From [Clostridium] methylpentosum DSM 5476 (GTDB lineage Bacteria > Bacillota > Clostridia > Oscillospirales > Ruminococcaceae), in the NCBI GenBank assembly GCA_000158655.1, contig EQ973338.1, positions 557,599 through 621,598 of the forward strand: DNA of 64,000 nt, read 5' to 3'. Shown one piece after another: positions 1 to 8,339 of the stretch. Position 1 is the first letter of the stretch, and every line of letters begins with the position of its first letter. The notes beneath the pieces were generated by a model that worked only from the letters and a program-made list of their open reading frames with translations, did no database searches and was not told where the DNA came from. Both the position numbers and the translations under genes were made by a program.

Positions 1-1
1 G

Positions 2-79
2 CTCGCAGAAGCGAGAAAACGCGATGCGGAAAAGTACGGCGAGGAATATGTCGAAGTAACCGACGACGACCTCAAATAG
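2..79 (+). CDS. yidC: YidC/SpoIIIJ membrane insertase, C-terminal end only
   Basis: From base 2, 25 codons run in frame to a TAG and give a highly charged tail ending in TDDDLK. This is the usual look of the cytoplasmic C-terminus of a YidC/SpoIIIJ insertase, and in Firmicutes yidC lies directly upstream of jag. Neither the membrane domain nor a conserved YidC motif is inside the window, so the call rests on position and composition. The stop is 45 bases before the jag start, so the two are probably cotranscribed. Confidence 0.6.
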   Translation, partial: LAEARKRDAEKYGEEYVEVTDDDLK

Positions 80-124
80 ATCGGGCGAAACGCCCATTGC
101 TCAAGGTAGATTGGAGGGTTTGAC

Positions 125-1048
125 ATGGCAAAAGAAATAATTATTCAGGCTGACAGCGCAGCACAGGCACTGGAACAGGCGTGCAGACAGCTTGGGAAAA
201 AACAGGAAGAGCTTTCATTTGTTGTTCTCAAAGAGGCAAAGAAGAGCATTTTTGGAAAGATAAAAGAACAAGCAGAAATAAAAATCACCTATGACGACCA
301 AGAGGAACCGGACACAGCTGTTGAAACGGGTGTGGAAGCATCCGCTGAGCGGCCCGCTGAGGAAGACACCACTGCGAATAAAATTTGGGAGGCACAGGAG
401 TACCTGAAAAATGTGCTTTCCGCCATGGGGCTTGTCGACATTGAGCAGCAGGTAGAACGGGATGAGGACAATGTCCGCATCATTCTGAAAGGTGACAATC
501 TCGGCGTTGCAATCGGCCGCCGGGGTGAGACACTCGATGCGTTGCAATACCTTGTGTCCCTTGTCGCCAATCGCATTGAAGGGGATTATGTCCGGTTTAT
601 TATTGACAGCGGAAATTTCCGTGAAAAGAGGGAAGAGACGCTGCGCAACCTCGCGTCCAAAATTGCCCGGACAACCCTTAAAACCGGAAGAAACTCCACC
701 CTTGAACCGATGAATCCTTATGAGAGAAGGATCATCCATTCGGTGGTTTCGGAAATTAACGGGGTTTATTCCAAATCGGTTGGAGAGGAACCCAACCGCA
801 AGGTCGTTGTGTTCAGTGAAAATCCTCGCAAGTTTAATAACCGTCCGCCGCGCGCAAACCGGGGTGGCGGTCAAAAGAGAGACCGTCAGTCGGGCAACCG
901 TGGGAACAGCCGTCCGCGCAAATACGACAAGGACTATATTCCCACCAATGTCTCGAGTGAGCCTTCTACCTATAATTTTGAGAAGGAATTCCTCAAGAGC
1001 GAGCGCAAAGACGCAAAACTTTACTCCAAAATCGAATTTGATGACTAG
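125..1048 (+). CDS. khpB: RNA-binding protein KhpB (Jag/EloR), KH-R3H
   Basis: Single-strand RNA-binding protein that in other Firmicutes pairs with KhpA and influences cell elongation and division. The 307 residues show the family order: a Jag-N domain (about 1-55, with FGKIKEQAEI), an acidic linker (55-90), a type II KH domain (about 90-165, GxxG loop as IGRRGET) and an R3H domain (about 195-235, NPYERRIIH). An Arg/Gly/Asn-rich tail (about 240-275) is longer than in many homologues and could add nonspecific RNA contact. The ATG follows TTGGAGGG at a normal distance. Its place after yidC and before mnmE is the standard Firmicutes order. Confidence 0.95.
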   Translation: MAKEIIIQADSAAQALEQACRQLGKKQEELSFVVLKEAKKSIFGKIKEQAEIKITYDDQEEPDTAVETGVEASAERPAEEDTTANKIWEAQEYLKNVLSAMGLVDIEQQVERDEDNVRIILKGDNLGVAIGRRGETLDALQYLVSLVANRIEGDYVRFIIDSGNFREKREETLRNLASKIARTTLKTGRNSTLEPMNPYERRIIHSVVSEINGVYSKSVGEEPNRKVVVFSENPRKFNNRPPRANRGGGQKRDRQSGNRGNSRPRKYDKDYIPTNVSSEPSTYNFEKEFLKSERKDAKLYSKIEFDD

Positions 1049-1074
1049 AAAATCGGCTCTGCCGAATACGAGGA

Positions 1075-1120
1075 CAGGCATTGGACGGGCCACACCCGCC
1101 CAATGCCTGTTCTTCTTGAT
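1075..1120 (+). terminator. Intrinsic terminator after jag
   Basis: CAGGCATTGG (1075-1084) pairs with CCAATGCCTG (1100-1109), and after one mismatch CGGG pairs with CCCG, leaving a small CCACA loop. A T-rich run (TTCTTCTTG) follows. It lies 27 bases after the jag stop and probably ends the rpmH-yidC-jag transcript, which separates it from mnmE. Confidence 0.7.
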
Positions 1121-1124
1121 TAGG

Positions 1125-1422
1125 GGAACCGCCGACTCTGCTGGTGGAGGTATCCCGTAAAAGAGCTTTAGCTTCAATCATCGAGCGAAGTAAGCCGCCA
1201 ACAGGAAACTTTTAATAATAGAAAGTTTCCGTTAGAAAGGCAATCGCCTGTTTACGGGCTGTAGGGCAACTGTTGCAGGCAAAATGAATTCAGTGCCTCT
1301 TGAGATGTTTACCAGTAATAGGCCCTTATAGGGCCAATTAAGCTACTGGTTTAGCCGGTGGTTATGAAAATAGCTTGTTGGCAAAGTTATTGGAAGAACT
1401 GCCCTTGACGGATAGGTGGTTT
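1125..1422 (+). ncRNA. Candidate structured RNA in the jag-mnmE spacer (unidentified)
   Basis: The 513 bases between jag and mnmE contain no credible gene but many nested complementary segments. AACCGCC (1127-1133) can pair with GGTGGTT at 1357-1363 or 1415-1421 as a closing stem. GGAAACTTT/AAAGTTTCC form a hairpin at about 1204-1230. GCCTG/CAGGC bracket about 1246-1280. ACCAGTA (1311-1317) pairs with TACTGGT (1344-1350) around a GGCCC/GGGCC hairpin at 1321-1335. Such density of stems in a 240-300 base block suggests a folded RNA, or the scar of a structured mobile element. A raiA-type RNA is one possibility by size, but I cannot match a consensus. The strand is assumed from the neighbouring genes. 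Confidence 0.4.
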
Positions 1423-1561
1423 TGTGTTTGACCAGATCAAAAGAAAATAATCATTCTGTTGGATGAGTGAGATAAAAGACGGCATGCTTTGGATTGATAA
1501 TCTTGATAAGAATGGAGAAGGTCCAGCTGCTGCGGTAATTTAGAAGAAAGGTAGAGAAGTG

Positions 1562-2926
1562 ATGCATACAATAGCGGCGATTGCAACCCCCCACGCGGTG
1601 GGAGGAATTTCTGTGATCCGGCTCTCTGGAGATAAGGCAATTGAGATAGCACAAAAAATTTTTCATCCTCTCTCCGGTAAGCCATTGCAAAAAATGGATG
1701 GATATCGGGCGGCTTATGGAACAATCAACAACCAGGCAGGAGAAATTGACGACGGGGTCGCTCTTGTTTTCCACGCCCCCAAGAGTTATACTGGAGAGGA
1801 TGTTGTTGAAATCTCCTGCCATGGCGGGCTTTATATCTCCCGCCAGGTCCTTCGTGCAGCACTTGAGGCTGGAGCGAAAATGGCGGAAAACGGAGAGTTC
1901 ACAAAACGCGCTTTTCTCAACAAAAAGATGACGTTAACCCAGGCAGAGTCGGTGATCAATCTGATCAATGCCCAGTCGGAACAGGCGGCAAAATCCGCTT
2001 TGACCACAATGGGTGGCGCGCTCTACAAAGAGATACGGAGAATCTGTGACCGTCTTATCACCATTGCAGGGCATCTGGATGCCTGGGTGGATTATCCTGA
2101 GGAGGAAATTGAGGAGATTGAGGCGGATTCCTTGCTCAAACAACTGAAGGAATCCCACCAAGCATTGGTTGGGCTCCTCTCCCGTTATGACACGGGCAGA
2201 ATCTATCAGCAAGGGGTGGAAACGGCGATTGTCGGCAAACCGAATGTCGGAAAGTCCACCTTGATGAATCTGCTTGCCGGCTATCAAAAGAGCATTGTCA
2301 CTGAAATTGCCGGTACGACACGGGACGTTGTCGAGGAGGCAGTGGATATCGGCGGGGGAATTATACTCAGACTGGCCGATACTGCGGGTATCCGAGAGAC
2401 AGAGGATCTGGTGGAGCGGATCGGAGTGGACCGGGCAAAGGAACGGATCCAGTCAGCTTCCCTTGTGCTCGCCCTTTTTGACAGTTCAGAACCGGTTGAA
2501 GAGCAGGACGCCTCTTTTATCGAACAGCTGAGCGGATTTCCGGTAATTGCGGTTGTGAACAAGTCCGACCTGCCAGCGCGCATTGATCTTGATCTTCTCA
2601 AAAAGAAATTTCGGTGGGTTGTCTCAATCTCTGCAAAGCAAAACGAGGGAATCGAACAGCTCAAAGAGTCTATATTTGATCTTCTGCAAATGGAGGAGAT
2701 CGATGGTAACGCGCCGATGCTTGCGAATGAGCGTCAGCGGGTCTGTGCCCAAAATGCAGAGAACTACCTTGGTGAGGCGATCGATGCGTTGAAAGTGGGA
2801 TTTACCCTCGATGCGGTGACTGTTTCGGTTGAATCGGCGATTCAAGAACTTCTTGAGCTGACTGGAGAGCGTGTTACCGAAGCAGTTGTGGATGAGGTGT
2901 TTTCCCATTTTTGTGTGGGCAAATAA
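1562..2926 (+). CDS. mnmE: tRNA uridine-5-carboxymethylaminomethyl(34) synthesis GTPase MnmE
   Basis: Works with MnmG to put the cmnm5 group on U34 of tRNAs that read two-fold degenerate codons. The 454 residues carry the N-terminal folate-binding domain, the central G domain with P-loop GKPNVGKST (about 224-232), switch DTAGIR and NKSD, and the family's C-terminal CxGK box, here CVGK at the very end. A GTG lies one codon upstream at 1559. The ATG at 1562 is preferred because it gives MHTIAAIATP, matching the usual MxTIAAIATP start. mnmG follows after 78 bases. Confidence 0.96.
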   Translation: MHTIAAIATPHAVGGISVIRLSGDKAIEIAQKIFHPLSGKPLQKMDGYRAAYGTINNQAGEIDDGVALVFHAPKSYTGEDVVEISCHGGLYISRQVLRAALEAGAKMAENGEFTKRAFLNKKMTLTQAESVINLINAQSEQAAKSALTTMGGALYKEIRRICDRLITIAGHLDAWVDYPEEEIEEIEADSLLKQLKESHQALVGLLSRYDTGRIYQQGVETAIVGKPNVGKSTLMNLLAGYQKSIVTEIAGTTRDVVEEAVDIGGGIILRLADTAGIRETEDLVERIGVDRAKERIQSASLVLALFDSSEPVEEQDASFIEQLSGFPVIAVVNKSDLPARIDLDLLKKKFRWVVSISAKQNEGIEQLKESIFDLLQMEEIDGNAPMLANERQRVCAQNAENYLGEAIDALKVGFTLDAVTVSVESAIQELLELTGERVTEAVVDEVFSHFCVGK

Positions 2927-3004
2927 ACAGTTCATGAAGTGCGGCGTATTGATCAAATGTGTATGTGAGGTCAACGCGCCGCAATTTGTAGATGGGAGTT
3001 CTTT

Positions 3005-4891
3005 ATGGAATATAAATTAGATGCCTATGACGTGATTGTTGTCGGAGCAGGACACGCAGGTGTTGAGGCAGCACTTGCCTCCGCCCGCTTGGGGATGCGG
3101 ACCGCTCTGTTTACCATTTCGCTTGATCAGATTTCCAACATGCCCTGCAACCCTTCGATTGGGGGAACGGCAAAAGGCCACCTGGTGCGGGAAATTGATG
3201 CGCTGGGTGGGGAAATGGGAAAGGCGGCGGATGCGACTTTTTTGCAGAGCAGAATGCTCAATCGCGGAAAGGGCCCTGCGGTCCACAGCCTGCGCGTTCA
3301 GGCCGACCGGATGAAATACCATGCGCTAATGAAACAAACAGTGGAAGCACAGGACAACCTGGATCTCCGACAGGGAGAGGTTGTCGATGTGAGATTGGAT
3401 GAGAATAACAATGTAACATCTGTGGTTACAAAGTTGGGAGCAGTCTTTGAAGCAAAAGCGGTCATTCTAGCCTGTGGAACCTATTTGAACGGAACTATTC
3501 ATGTTGGAGAAGCCTCCTATACTGGCGGTCCGGATGGAGCGCTTGCAGCGACAACACTGACTTACAATCTTGAAAAACTGGGAGTAAAGCTGCGCCGTTT
3601 TAAGACCGGTACGCCGGCCCGTGTTCACCGTAGGAGCATTGATTTTTCTGTTTTGGAGGAACAGTGCGGGGATGATCCTATTGTTCCCTTTTCGTTTGAG
3701 ACAACAGGTAAGCTTGAGAATCAAGTGAAGTGCTATATAGCCTATACAAATGAGGAGACCCACCGTGTAATTCGGGAAAATCTACATCGCTCACCGCTAT
3801 ATGCGGGGCGAATTGAAGGAGTTGGACCGCGGTATTGCCCTTCCATTGAGGACAAGGTGGTTCGTTTTCCCGATAAACTGCGCCACCAGCTGTTTGTGGA
3901 GCCAATGGGATTGGATACAGATGAAATTTATTTACAAGGAATGTCATCATCTCTTCCAGAAGATGTTCAAATTCAATTTCTGCGCACGATCCGTGGATTG
4001 GAACGGGTAGAAATAATGCGAACCGCATATGCAATTGAATACGACTGTTGTGATCCGTTGCAGCTGCTGCCGACACTGGAATTGATACAGATTGGGGGAC
4101 TTTACGGGGCAGGGCAATTCAACGGGACTTCAGGTTATGAGGAGGCAGCAGCTCAAGGGTTGATTGCCGGAATCAACGCGGCATTAAAGATTCAAGGAAA
4201 AGAGCCGTTTGTTTTGGATCGAGCAAGCTCTTATATCGGCACATTGATCGATGATTTGGTGACAAAAGGTTGTTCGGATCCCTATCGAATGATGACCTCG
4301 CGCAGTGAATACCGGTTGATTCTACGACAGGACAATGCAGATCAGCGTCTCACACCTTTGGGGTATCAGCTCGGTTTGATTTCAGAGCAAAGGTATCAGC
4401 AGTTTTTAAATAAGCTTGAATTGATCCAGCAGGAAAAAAAGAGAATACGCAAGGCAAATATAGGACCATCGGAACAGTTGAACGAGTTTCTTGTTTCACG
4501 TGGAACATCTCCGCTCACGACAGGGACAAAGCTGGCTGATTTGATTCGGCGGCCACAGATTCGATATATCGACCTTGCACCATTTGACGGAGAACGTCCG
4601 CCACTGCCCTTTGAAGTTGCAGAACAGGTGGAAATCGAACTCAAATATGAAGGTTATATCAAGCGGCAGCTGATGCAGGTGGAGGAAATGCGAAAACTCG
4701 AGCAAAAGCCGCTTTCAGCTGCACTTGATTACACAACAATTGAGGGATTGAGACTCGAAGCACAGGAAAAACTCAACAAGGTAAAACCGCTGAGTATTGG
4801 ACAGGCCTCCAGAATTTCGGGTGTGAGCCCGGCCGATGTCTCAGTTTTACTCATCTGGCTCGAGCAGGCTGGAAAGGGGAAAGAAAAATGA
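3005..4891 (+). CDS. mnmG: tRNA uridine-5-carboxymethylaminomethyl(34) synthesis enzyme MnmG
   Basis: FAD-dependent partner of MnmE in U34 modification. At 628 residues it has the normal family length. The FAD-binding GxGxxG motif appears as VVGAGHAGVEA (about 11-21), followed by the MnmG signature SCNPSIGG-like stretch, here MPCNPSIGGTAKGH, and the second signature SGYEEAAAQG in the C-terminal half. The ATG follows GGGAG. The stop overlaps the rsmG start by four bases (ATGA), the standard mnmG-rsmG coupling. A near-perfect parS site is embedded in the coding sequence at 4492-4507. Confidence 0.97.
   Translation: MEYKLDAYDVIVVGAGHAGVEAALASARLGMRTALFTISLDQISNMPCNPSIGGTAKGHLVREIDALGGEMGKAADATFLQSRMLNRGKGPAVHSLRVQADRMKYHALMKQTVEAQDNLDLRQGEVVDVRLDENNNVTSVVTKLGAVFEAKAVILACGTYLNGTIHVGEASYTGGPDGALAATTLTYNLEKLGVKLRRFKTGTPARVHRRSIDFSVLEEQCGDDPIVPFSFETTGKLENQVKCYIAYTNEETHRVIRENLHRSPLYAGRIEGVGPRYCPSIEDKVVRFPDKLRHQLFVEPMGLDTDEIYLQGMSSSLPEDVQIQFLRTIRGLERVEIMRTAYAIEYDCCDPLQLLPTLELIQIGGLYGAGQFNGTSGYEEAAAQGLIAGINAALKIQGKEPFVLDRASSYIGTLIDDLVTKGCSDPYRMMTSRSEYRLILRQDNADQRLTPLGYQLGLISEQRYQQFLNKLELIQQEKKRIRKANIGPSEQLNEFLVSRGTSPLTTGTKLADLIRRPQIRYIDLAPFDGERPPLPFEVAEQVEIELKYEGYIKRQLMQVEEMRKLEQKPLSAALDYTTIEGLRLEAQEKLNKVKPLSIGQASRISGVSPADVSVLLIWLEQAGKGKEK
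4492..4507. promoter_or_regulatory. parS-like ParB site inside mnmG (15/16)
   Basis: TGTTTCACGTGGAACA differs from the Spo0J/ParB consensus TGTTNCACGTGAAACA at a single base, position 12 of 16. In Bacillus several parS sites lie inside coding genes close to oriC, so a site inside mnmG, with parA-parB 2 kb away, is in the expected place. Confidence 0.75.
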
Positions 4892-5598
4892 TCAACAAGG
4901 ATTTTCTTCAAAGTGCTTTAGCGAAATATGAGATCGATATTACCCAAATGCAGCTCGATCAGTTCGATCTTTATGCAAAGCTGCTGGTGGAATGGAATGA
5001 AAAGATCAATTTAACTTCAATTACAGATCCGGATGAGATTGTGATCAAACACTTTGTGGACAGTCTCCTCCTCTTACGTGCGGCTAACCTTCCACAGGGC
5101 GCCTCGCTAATCGATGTCGGCACCGGGGCAGGGTTTCCCTCGACACCACTCGCAATCCTAAGAGGGGATCTTCAGATCACCCAACTCGACAGCCTCAACA
5201 AGCGAATTCTTTTTTTGCAGGAGGTGTCGGATCAGCTTGGTCTACCGATCAAAACGGTACACATTCGGGCAGAAGAAGGGGGAAAATCCGCAGAATTTCG
5301 GGAAAAATATGATTACGCCACCGCGCGTGCAGTGGCAAATCTGCAAACTTTGAGTGAATACTGCATTCCCTTTGTAAAACTGGGCGGTTTTTTCATCGCC
5401 CTCAAAGGGATTGAGATTGAAGAGGAGCTTTGTTCAGCAAAACGGGCGATACAGACATTAGGAGCTCAACTAGAAGGGGTTGAAAAGCTTCAGCTGCCCA
5501 ATCAGGATGGAAGATCAATTGTTTTGATAAAAAAAATATCGCAAACTCCGCAGAAATACCCCAGAATGCAAGGAAAAATCAAAAAAAATCCTCTTTAA
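4888..5598 (+). CDS. rsmG: 16S rRNA (guanine527-N7)-methyltransferase RsmG
   Basis: Uses S-adenosylmethionine to methylate G527 of 16S rRNA. The 236 residues contain the family lead-in KINLTSITDPDEIVIKHFVDS (about 31-51) and the SAM loop VGTGAGFPSTPLAI, where many homologues have GSGAGFPG. The ARAVANL motif follows (about 148). The start codon overlaps the mnmG stop, so translation is probably coupled. The C-terminus is unusually rich in Lys and Asn (QGKIKKNPL), which may be a neutral extension. Confidence 0.96.
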   Translation: MINKDFLQSALAKYEIDITQMQLDQFDLYAKLLVEWNEKINLTSITDPDEIVIKHFVDSLLLLRAANLPQGASLIDVGTGAGFPSTPLAILRGDLQITQLDSLNKRILFLQEVSDQLGLPIKTVHIRAEEGGKSAEFREKYDYATARAVANLQTLSEYCIPFVKLGGFFIALKGIEIEEELCSAKRAIQTLGAQLEGVEKLQLPNQDGRSIVLIKKISQTPQKYPRMQGKIKKNPL

Positions 5599-5676
5599 AA
5601 AGGAGAATCATGCAATTCGAGCGGGATTTCAGTCAGTTTTGCCCGATGAAAATAGATAGAAACTTTCGTTTCTTTG

Positions 5677-5685
5677 TGTTATAGT
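5677..5685 (+). promoter_or_regulatory. Extended -10 promoter for noc
   Basis: TGTTATAGT is a TGn-extended -10 element about 50 bases before the noc start. No good -35 hexamer lies upstream, as is common for extended -10 promoters. Confidence 0.45.
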
Positions 5686-5735
5686 GAAAGAGGACAGGCT
5701 GTATAAATTCAAGCTTGTTGAGAGGAGGAACGAAA

Positions 5736-6548
5736 TTGGGTATCTTTTCAAAGGGAAAGGTCGTGAATAAAGTTGTTTTAATACCAGTCTCTGAGATTGT
5801 GTCAAATCCGGCGCAGCCCCGGACACTGTTTGACCTCGAAGAACTGCAATCACTGTCTGACAGCATTCGTGAAAACGGAATTTTGCAGCCATTAACGGTG
5901 CGTTTGAATGCAAGATCACAATACGAGCTGATTGCAGGCGAGAGGAGGCTTAAAGCAGCTCAGATTGCCGAGATGAAAGAAGTTCCCTGTATCGTTGTAG
6001 AGACGGATGCAAAGCAGTCGGCCGTACTTGCGCTGCTCGAGAACATTCAGCGGCAGGATTTAAACTTTTTTGAGGAGGCAAAAGCGATCTCTAACCTCAT
6101 TGTGGAGTGGAATGTGACGCAGGAAGAAGCTTCAAAACGACTTGGCAAGGCACAGTCAACGATTGCAAATAAACTTCGGCTCTTAAGACTGGATGAAAAA
6201 CAACAGATGAAAATCCTAGATGCTGGACTCACCGAACGCCATGCAAGAGCGATTTTAAAACTCACTGATCCCGGTATGATCGACAAGGTTATCTATTATG
6301 TTGGGGCAAAACGGCTCAATGTAAAGCAGACTGAGGAGTACATTGACGGTATTCTCAAGGAACAGCAGAAATCTAAGCGGAAATACATACATGTCGTCAA
6401 AGATGTTCGGCTCTTTTTAAACACGATTAACAGGGCAATTGAAACCATGCAGAACGCCGGTGTAGCAGCAAAAGCAGAAAAAAGAGAACAGGAGGACTGC
6501 ATCGAGTATATTGTGCGGATACCAATTGAAAACTATAAACAATCCTAG
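5736..6548 (+). CDS. noc: Nucleoid occlusion protein Noc (ParB/Spo0J family)
   Basis: ParB-type DNA-binding CTPase; in Bacillus, Noc blocks Z-ring assembly over the nucleoid. The 270 residues show the N-terminal ParB domain (about 15-105) with the conserved GERRLKAAQ box, a HTH with the ASKRLGKAQSTIANKLRLL recognition region (about 135-155), and a divergent C-terminal dimer domain. The start is TTG at 5736 because GAGAGGAGG ends seven bases before it; an upstream in-frame TTG at 5715 would put this Shine-Dalgarno sequence inside the gene. Being the first of two ParB paralogues upstream of parA is the usual Noc position. No amphipathic N-terminal membrane helix like that of B. subtilis Noc is obvious apart from MGIFSKGK. 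Confidence 0.85.
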   Translation: MGIFSKGKVVNKVVLIPVSEIVSNPAQPRTLFDLEELQSLSDSIRENGILQPLTVRLNARSQYELIAGERRLKAAQIAEMKEVPCIVVETDAKQSAVLALLENIQRQDLNFFEEAKAISNLIVEWNVTQEEASKRLGKAQSTIANKLRLLRLDEKQQMKILDAGLTERHARAILKLTDPGMIDKVIYYVGAKRLNVKQTEEYIDGILKEQQKSKRKYIHVVKDVRLFLNTINRAIETMQNAGVAAKAEKREQEDCIEYIVRIPIENYKQS

Positions 6549-6553
6549 CGATT

Positions 6554-6585
6554 AAAGCTCCATCCTATTTCGGATGGAGCTTTTT
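6554..6585 (+). terminator. Terminator after noc
   Basis: AAAGCTCCATCC pairs perfectly with GGATGGAGCTTT around TATTTC, followed by a T run. The T run touches the parS site, so terminator and ParB site are fused in about 45 bases. Confidence 0.85.
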
Positions 6586-6600
6586 GTTTCACGTGAAACA
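6585..6600. promoter_or_regulatory. parS: Perfect parS centromere site
   Basis: TGTTTCACGTGAAACA is a perfect 16-base palindrome identical to the Bacillus Spo0J parS consensus TGTTNCACGTGAAACA. It lies between noc and parA, directly upstream of the parA promoter, so ParB loading there could also affect parAB expression. Confidence 0.95.
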
Positions 6601-6631
6601 GTAAAAATCTCTTTTAAAGCGCCGACTTTTG

Positions 6632-6640
6632 TGCTATAAT
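6632..6640 (+). promoter_or_regulatory. Extended -10 promoter for parAB
   Basis: TGCTATAAT is a perfect TGn-extended -10 element 38 bases before the parA ATG and 31 bases after the parS palindrome. Confidence 0.6.
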
Positions 6641-6678
6641 AGAATTATCTTATGAGAAAAGAATAGGAGCTTACTAGA

Positions 6679-7452
6679 ATGGGGAAAGTGATCTCGATAG
6701 CAAACCAAAAAGGCGGGGTTGGAAAGACAACAACCACAGTGAATCTTGCAGCATCGCTTGGACACAACAACAAAAAAACACTGCTGATCGATACTGACCC
6801 ACAGGGAAACGCATCCAGTGGAATGGGCGTCAACAAAAAGGAAGCTGGACAGACCTCGTATGACCTTCTGATTGGAAGCGCCACAGCAGAGCAGGTGATC
6901 CGCAAGACAAAATTCAAACAGGTGGATATCATCCCCGCAGGAATCCAGCTTGCAGGCGCGGAAATTGAACTTGTTGAACTGGAGGATCGAACCTACCGGC
7001 TCAAAAAAGCGATTGCACAGGTGAAGGATCAATACGATTACATACTCATCGATTGTCCGCCTTCTTTGGGACTGATCACTTTGAACGCGCTCACCGCCTG
7101 TGATACCCTTCTTGTTCCAATTCAATGCGAATACTATGCTTTGGAAGGGCTTTCCCAATTGATGGCTACAGTCCGCCAGGTAAAGAGAATGTATAACCCT
7201 TTCATCGAAATAGAAGGGGTGCTGTTGACAATGTTTGACGGCAGATTGAATCTGACCATGCAGGTTGTCGCAGAGATTAAGAAGTTTTTTCCGAAAAAAG
7301 TTTACAAGACGGTCATTCCGCGCAATGTGCGCCTCTCCGAAGCGCCAAGCTATGGGGAACCGATTTTGTATTATGATAAAAGCTCCAAAGGCACAAAGGC
7401 GTATCTGGAGCTATCAAAAGAATTGATCAAGTCAAATAAAAAAAGAGCGTAG
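6679..7452 (+). CDS. parA: Chromosome-partitioning ATPase ParA (Soj)
   Basis: ATPase that works with ParB-parS to segregate new origins and, in Bacillus, to control DnaA. The 257 residues begin with the deviant Walker A box, KGGVGKTTT, at about 11-19, with the signature lysine. DTDPQGNASSG (A') and the Walker B IDCPPSLGL (about 122-130) follow. The length is standard. The ATG follows AATAGGAGC. parB starts 21 bases after the stop, so the two form an operon. Confidence 0.96.
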   Translation: MGKVISIANQKGGVGKTTTTVNLAASLGHNNKKTLLIDTDPQGNASSGMGVNKKEAGQTSYDLLIGSATAEQVIRKTKFKQVDIIPAGIQLAGAEIELVELEDRTYRLKKAIAQVKDQYDYILIDCPPSLGLITLNALTACDTLLVPIQCEYYALEGLSQLMATVRQVKRMYNPFIEIEGVLLTMFDGRLNLTMQVVAEIKKFFPKKVYKTVIPRNVRLSEAPSYGEPILYYDKSSKGTKAYLELSKELIKSNKKRA

Positions 7453-7472
7453 AAGGGAAGTGACGGCAAACA

Positions 7473-8333
7473 ATGGCGAGAAAAAGCGGTCTTGGAAAAG
7501 GACTGGATGCGCTCTTTTTGGATAACAGCGCAGAGGAGTCGAGTTCGACGACAATGAAGCTCACCGACATTGAGCCGAATAAGAATCAGCCGCGAAAGAC
7601 GTTTGATGAGGCGGCGCTCACCACCCTTGCGGATTCTATCCGGCAGCATGGTGTGATCCAGCCATTGGTGGTGCGTCCGCTTTCAACGGGCGGATATCAA
7701 ATTATTGCTGGAGAGCGGCGCTGGCGTGCCTGCAGAATGCTTGGGTTAGCAGAGGTTCCAGTACTCATTAAGGAGATGGATGACAAGCAGGTCATGGAGG
7801 TTGCCCTGATCGAAAACCTCCAAAGAGAGGACCTCAATCCCATTGAGGAGGCACTCGGTTATAAGCAGCTGATGGATGAATATGATTTAACTCAGGATCA
7901 AGTAGCGACACGGGTTGGAAAATCCCGTCCAGCAGTCGCCAACGCGCTGCGGTTGCTCAACCTGCCCAAACAAGTTATCGGTCTTGTGGAAAATGGAAAT
8001 CTGAGTTTTGGACAAGCAAAAGCAATCCTCTCTTTTGAAGATGAAACTGATATGATTACAATGGCGAATCTGGCTGTGCGCAAGGGTATGACAGTGCGGG
8101 AGTTAGAGAAACTATCCAAGAAGTCAGCAAAAGCGGAACGAACCGTCCCACTGAAATCCAAACGGGATCATTATTATGACGAGCTTGAGATCGCCATGCG
8201 TGATGAACTTCACCGCAAAATCAAAATTGATCTTGCAAAAGAGGAACAGGGAACGCTGCACATTGATTTTTACAGCAAAGAAGAATTAGCCGATCTTGCA
8301 AGAAGGCTGACAAATATGAATGAAGAAAGGTAG
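7473..8333 (+). CDS. parB: Chromosome-partitioning protein ParB (Spo0J)
   Basis: Binds parS and spreads or clamps on DNA to load the segregation complex. The 286 residues start with the typical basic MARKSGLGKGLDALF segment, then the NPF/CTPase domain with NQPRKTFD (about 30) and GERRWRACR (about 75-83), the HTH (TRVGKSRPAVANALRLL, about 146-162) and a C-terminal dimer domain. It is closer to canonical ParB than the upstream paralogue, called Noc here. serS follows only six bases later and may be translated from the same message. Confidence 0.96.
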   Translation: MARKSGLGKGLDALFLDNSAEESSSTTMKLTDIEPNKNQPRKTFDEAALTTLADSIRQHGVIQPLVVRPLSTGGYQIIAGERRWRACRMLGLAEVPVLIKEMDDKQVMEVALIENLQREDLNPIEEALGYKQLMDEYDLTQDQVATRVGKSRPAVANALRLLNLPKQVIGLVENGNLSFGQAKAILSFEDETDMITMANLAVRKGMTVRELEKLSKKSAKAERTVPLKSKRDHYYDELEIAMRDELHRKIKIDLAKEEQGTLHIDFYSKEELADLARRLTNMNEER

Positions 8334-8339
8334 TTAATT

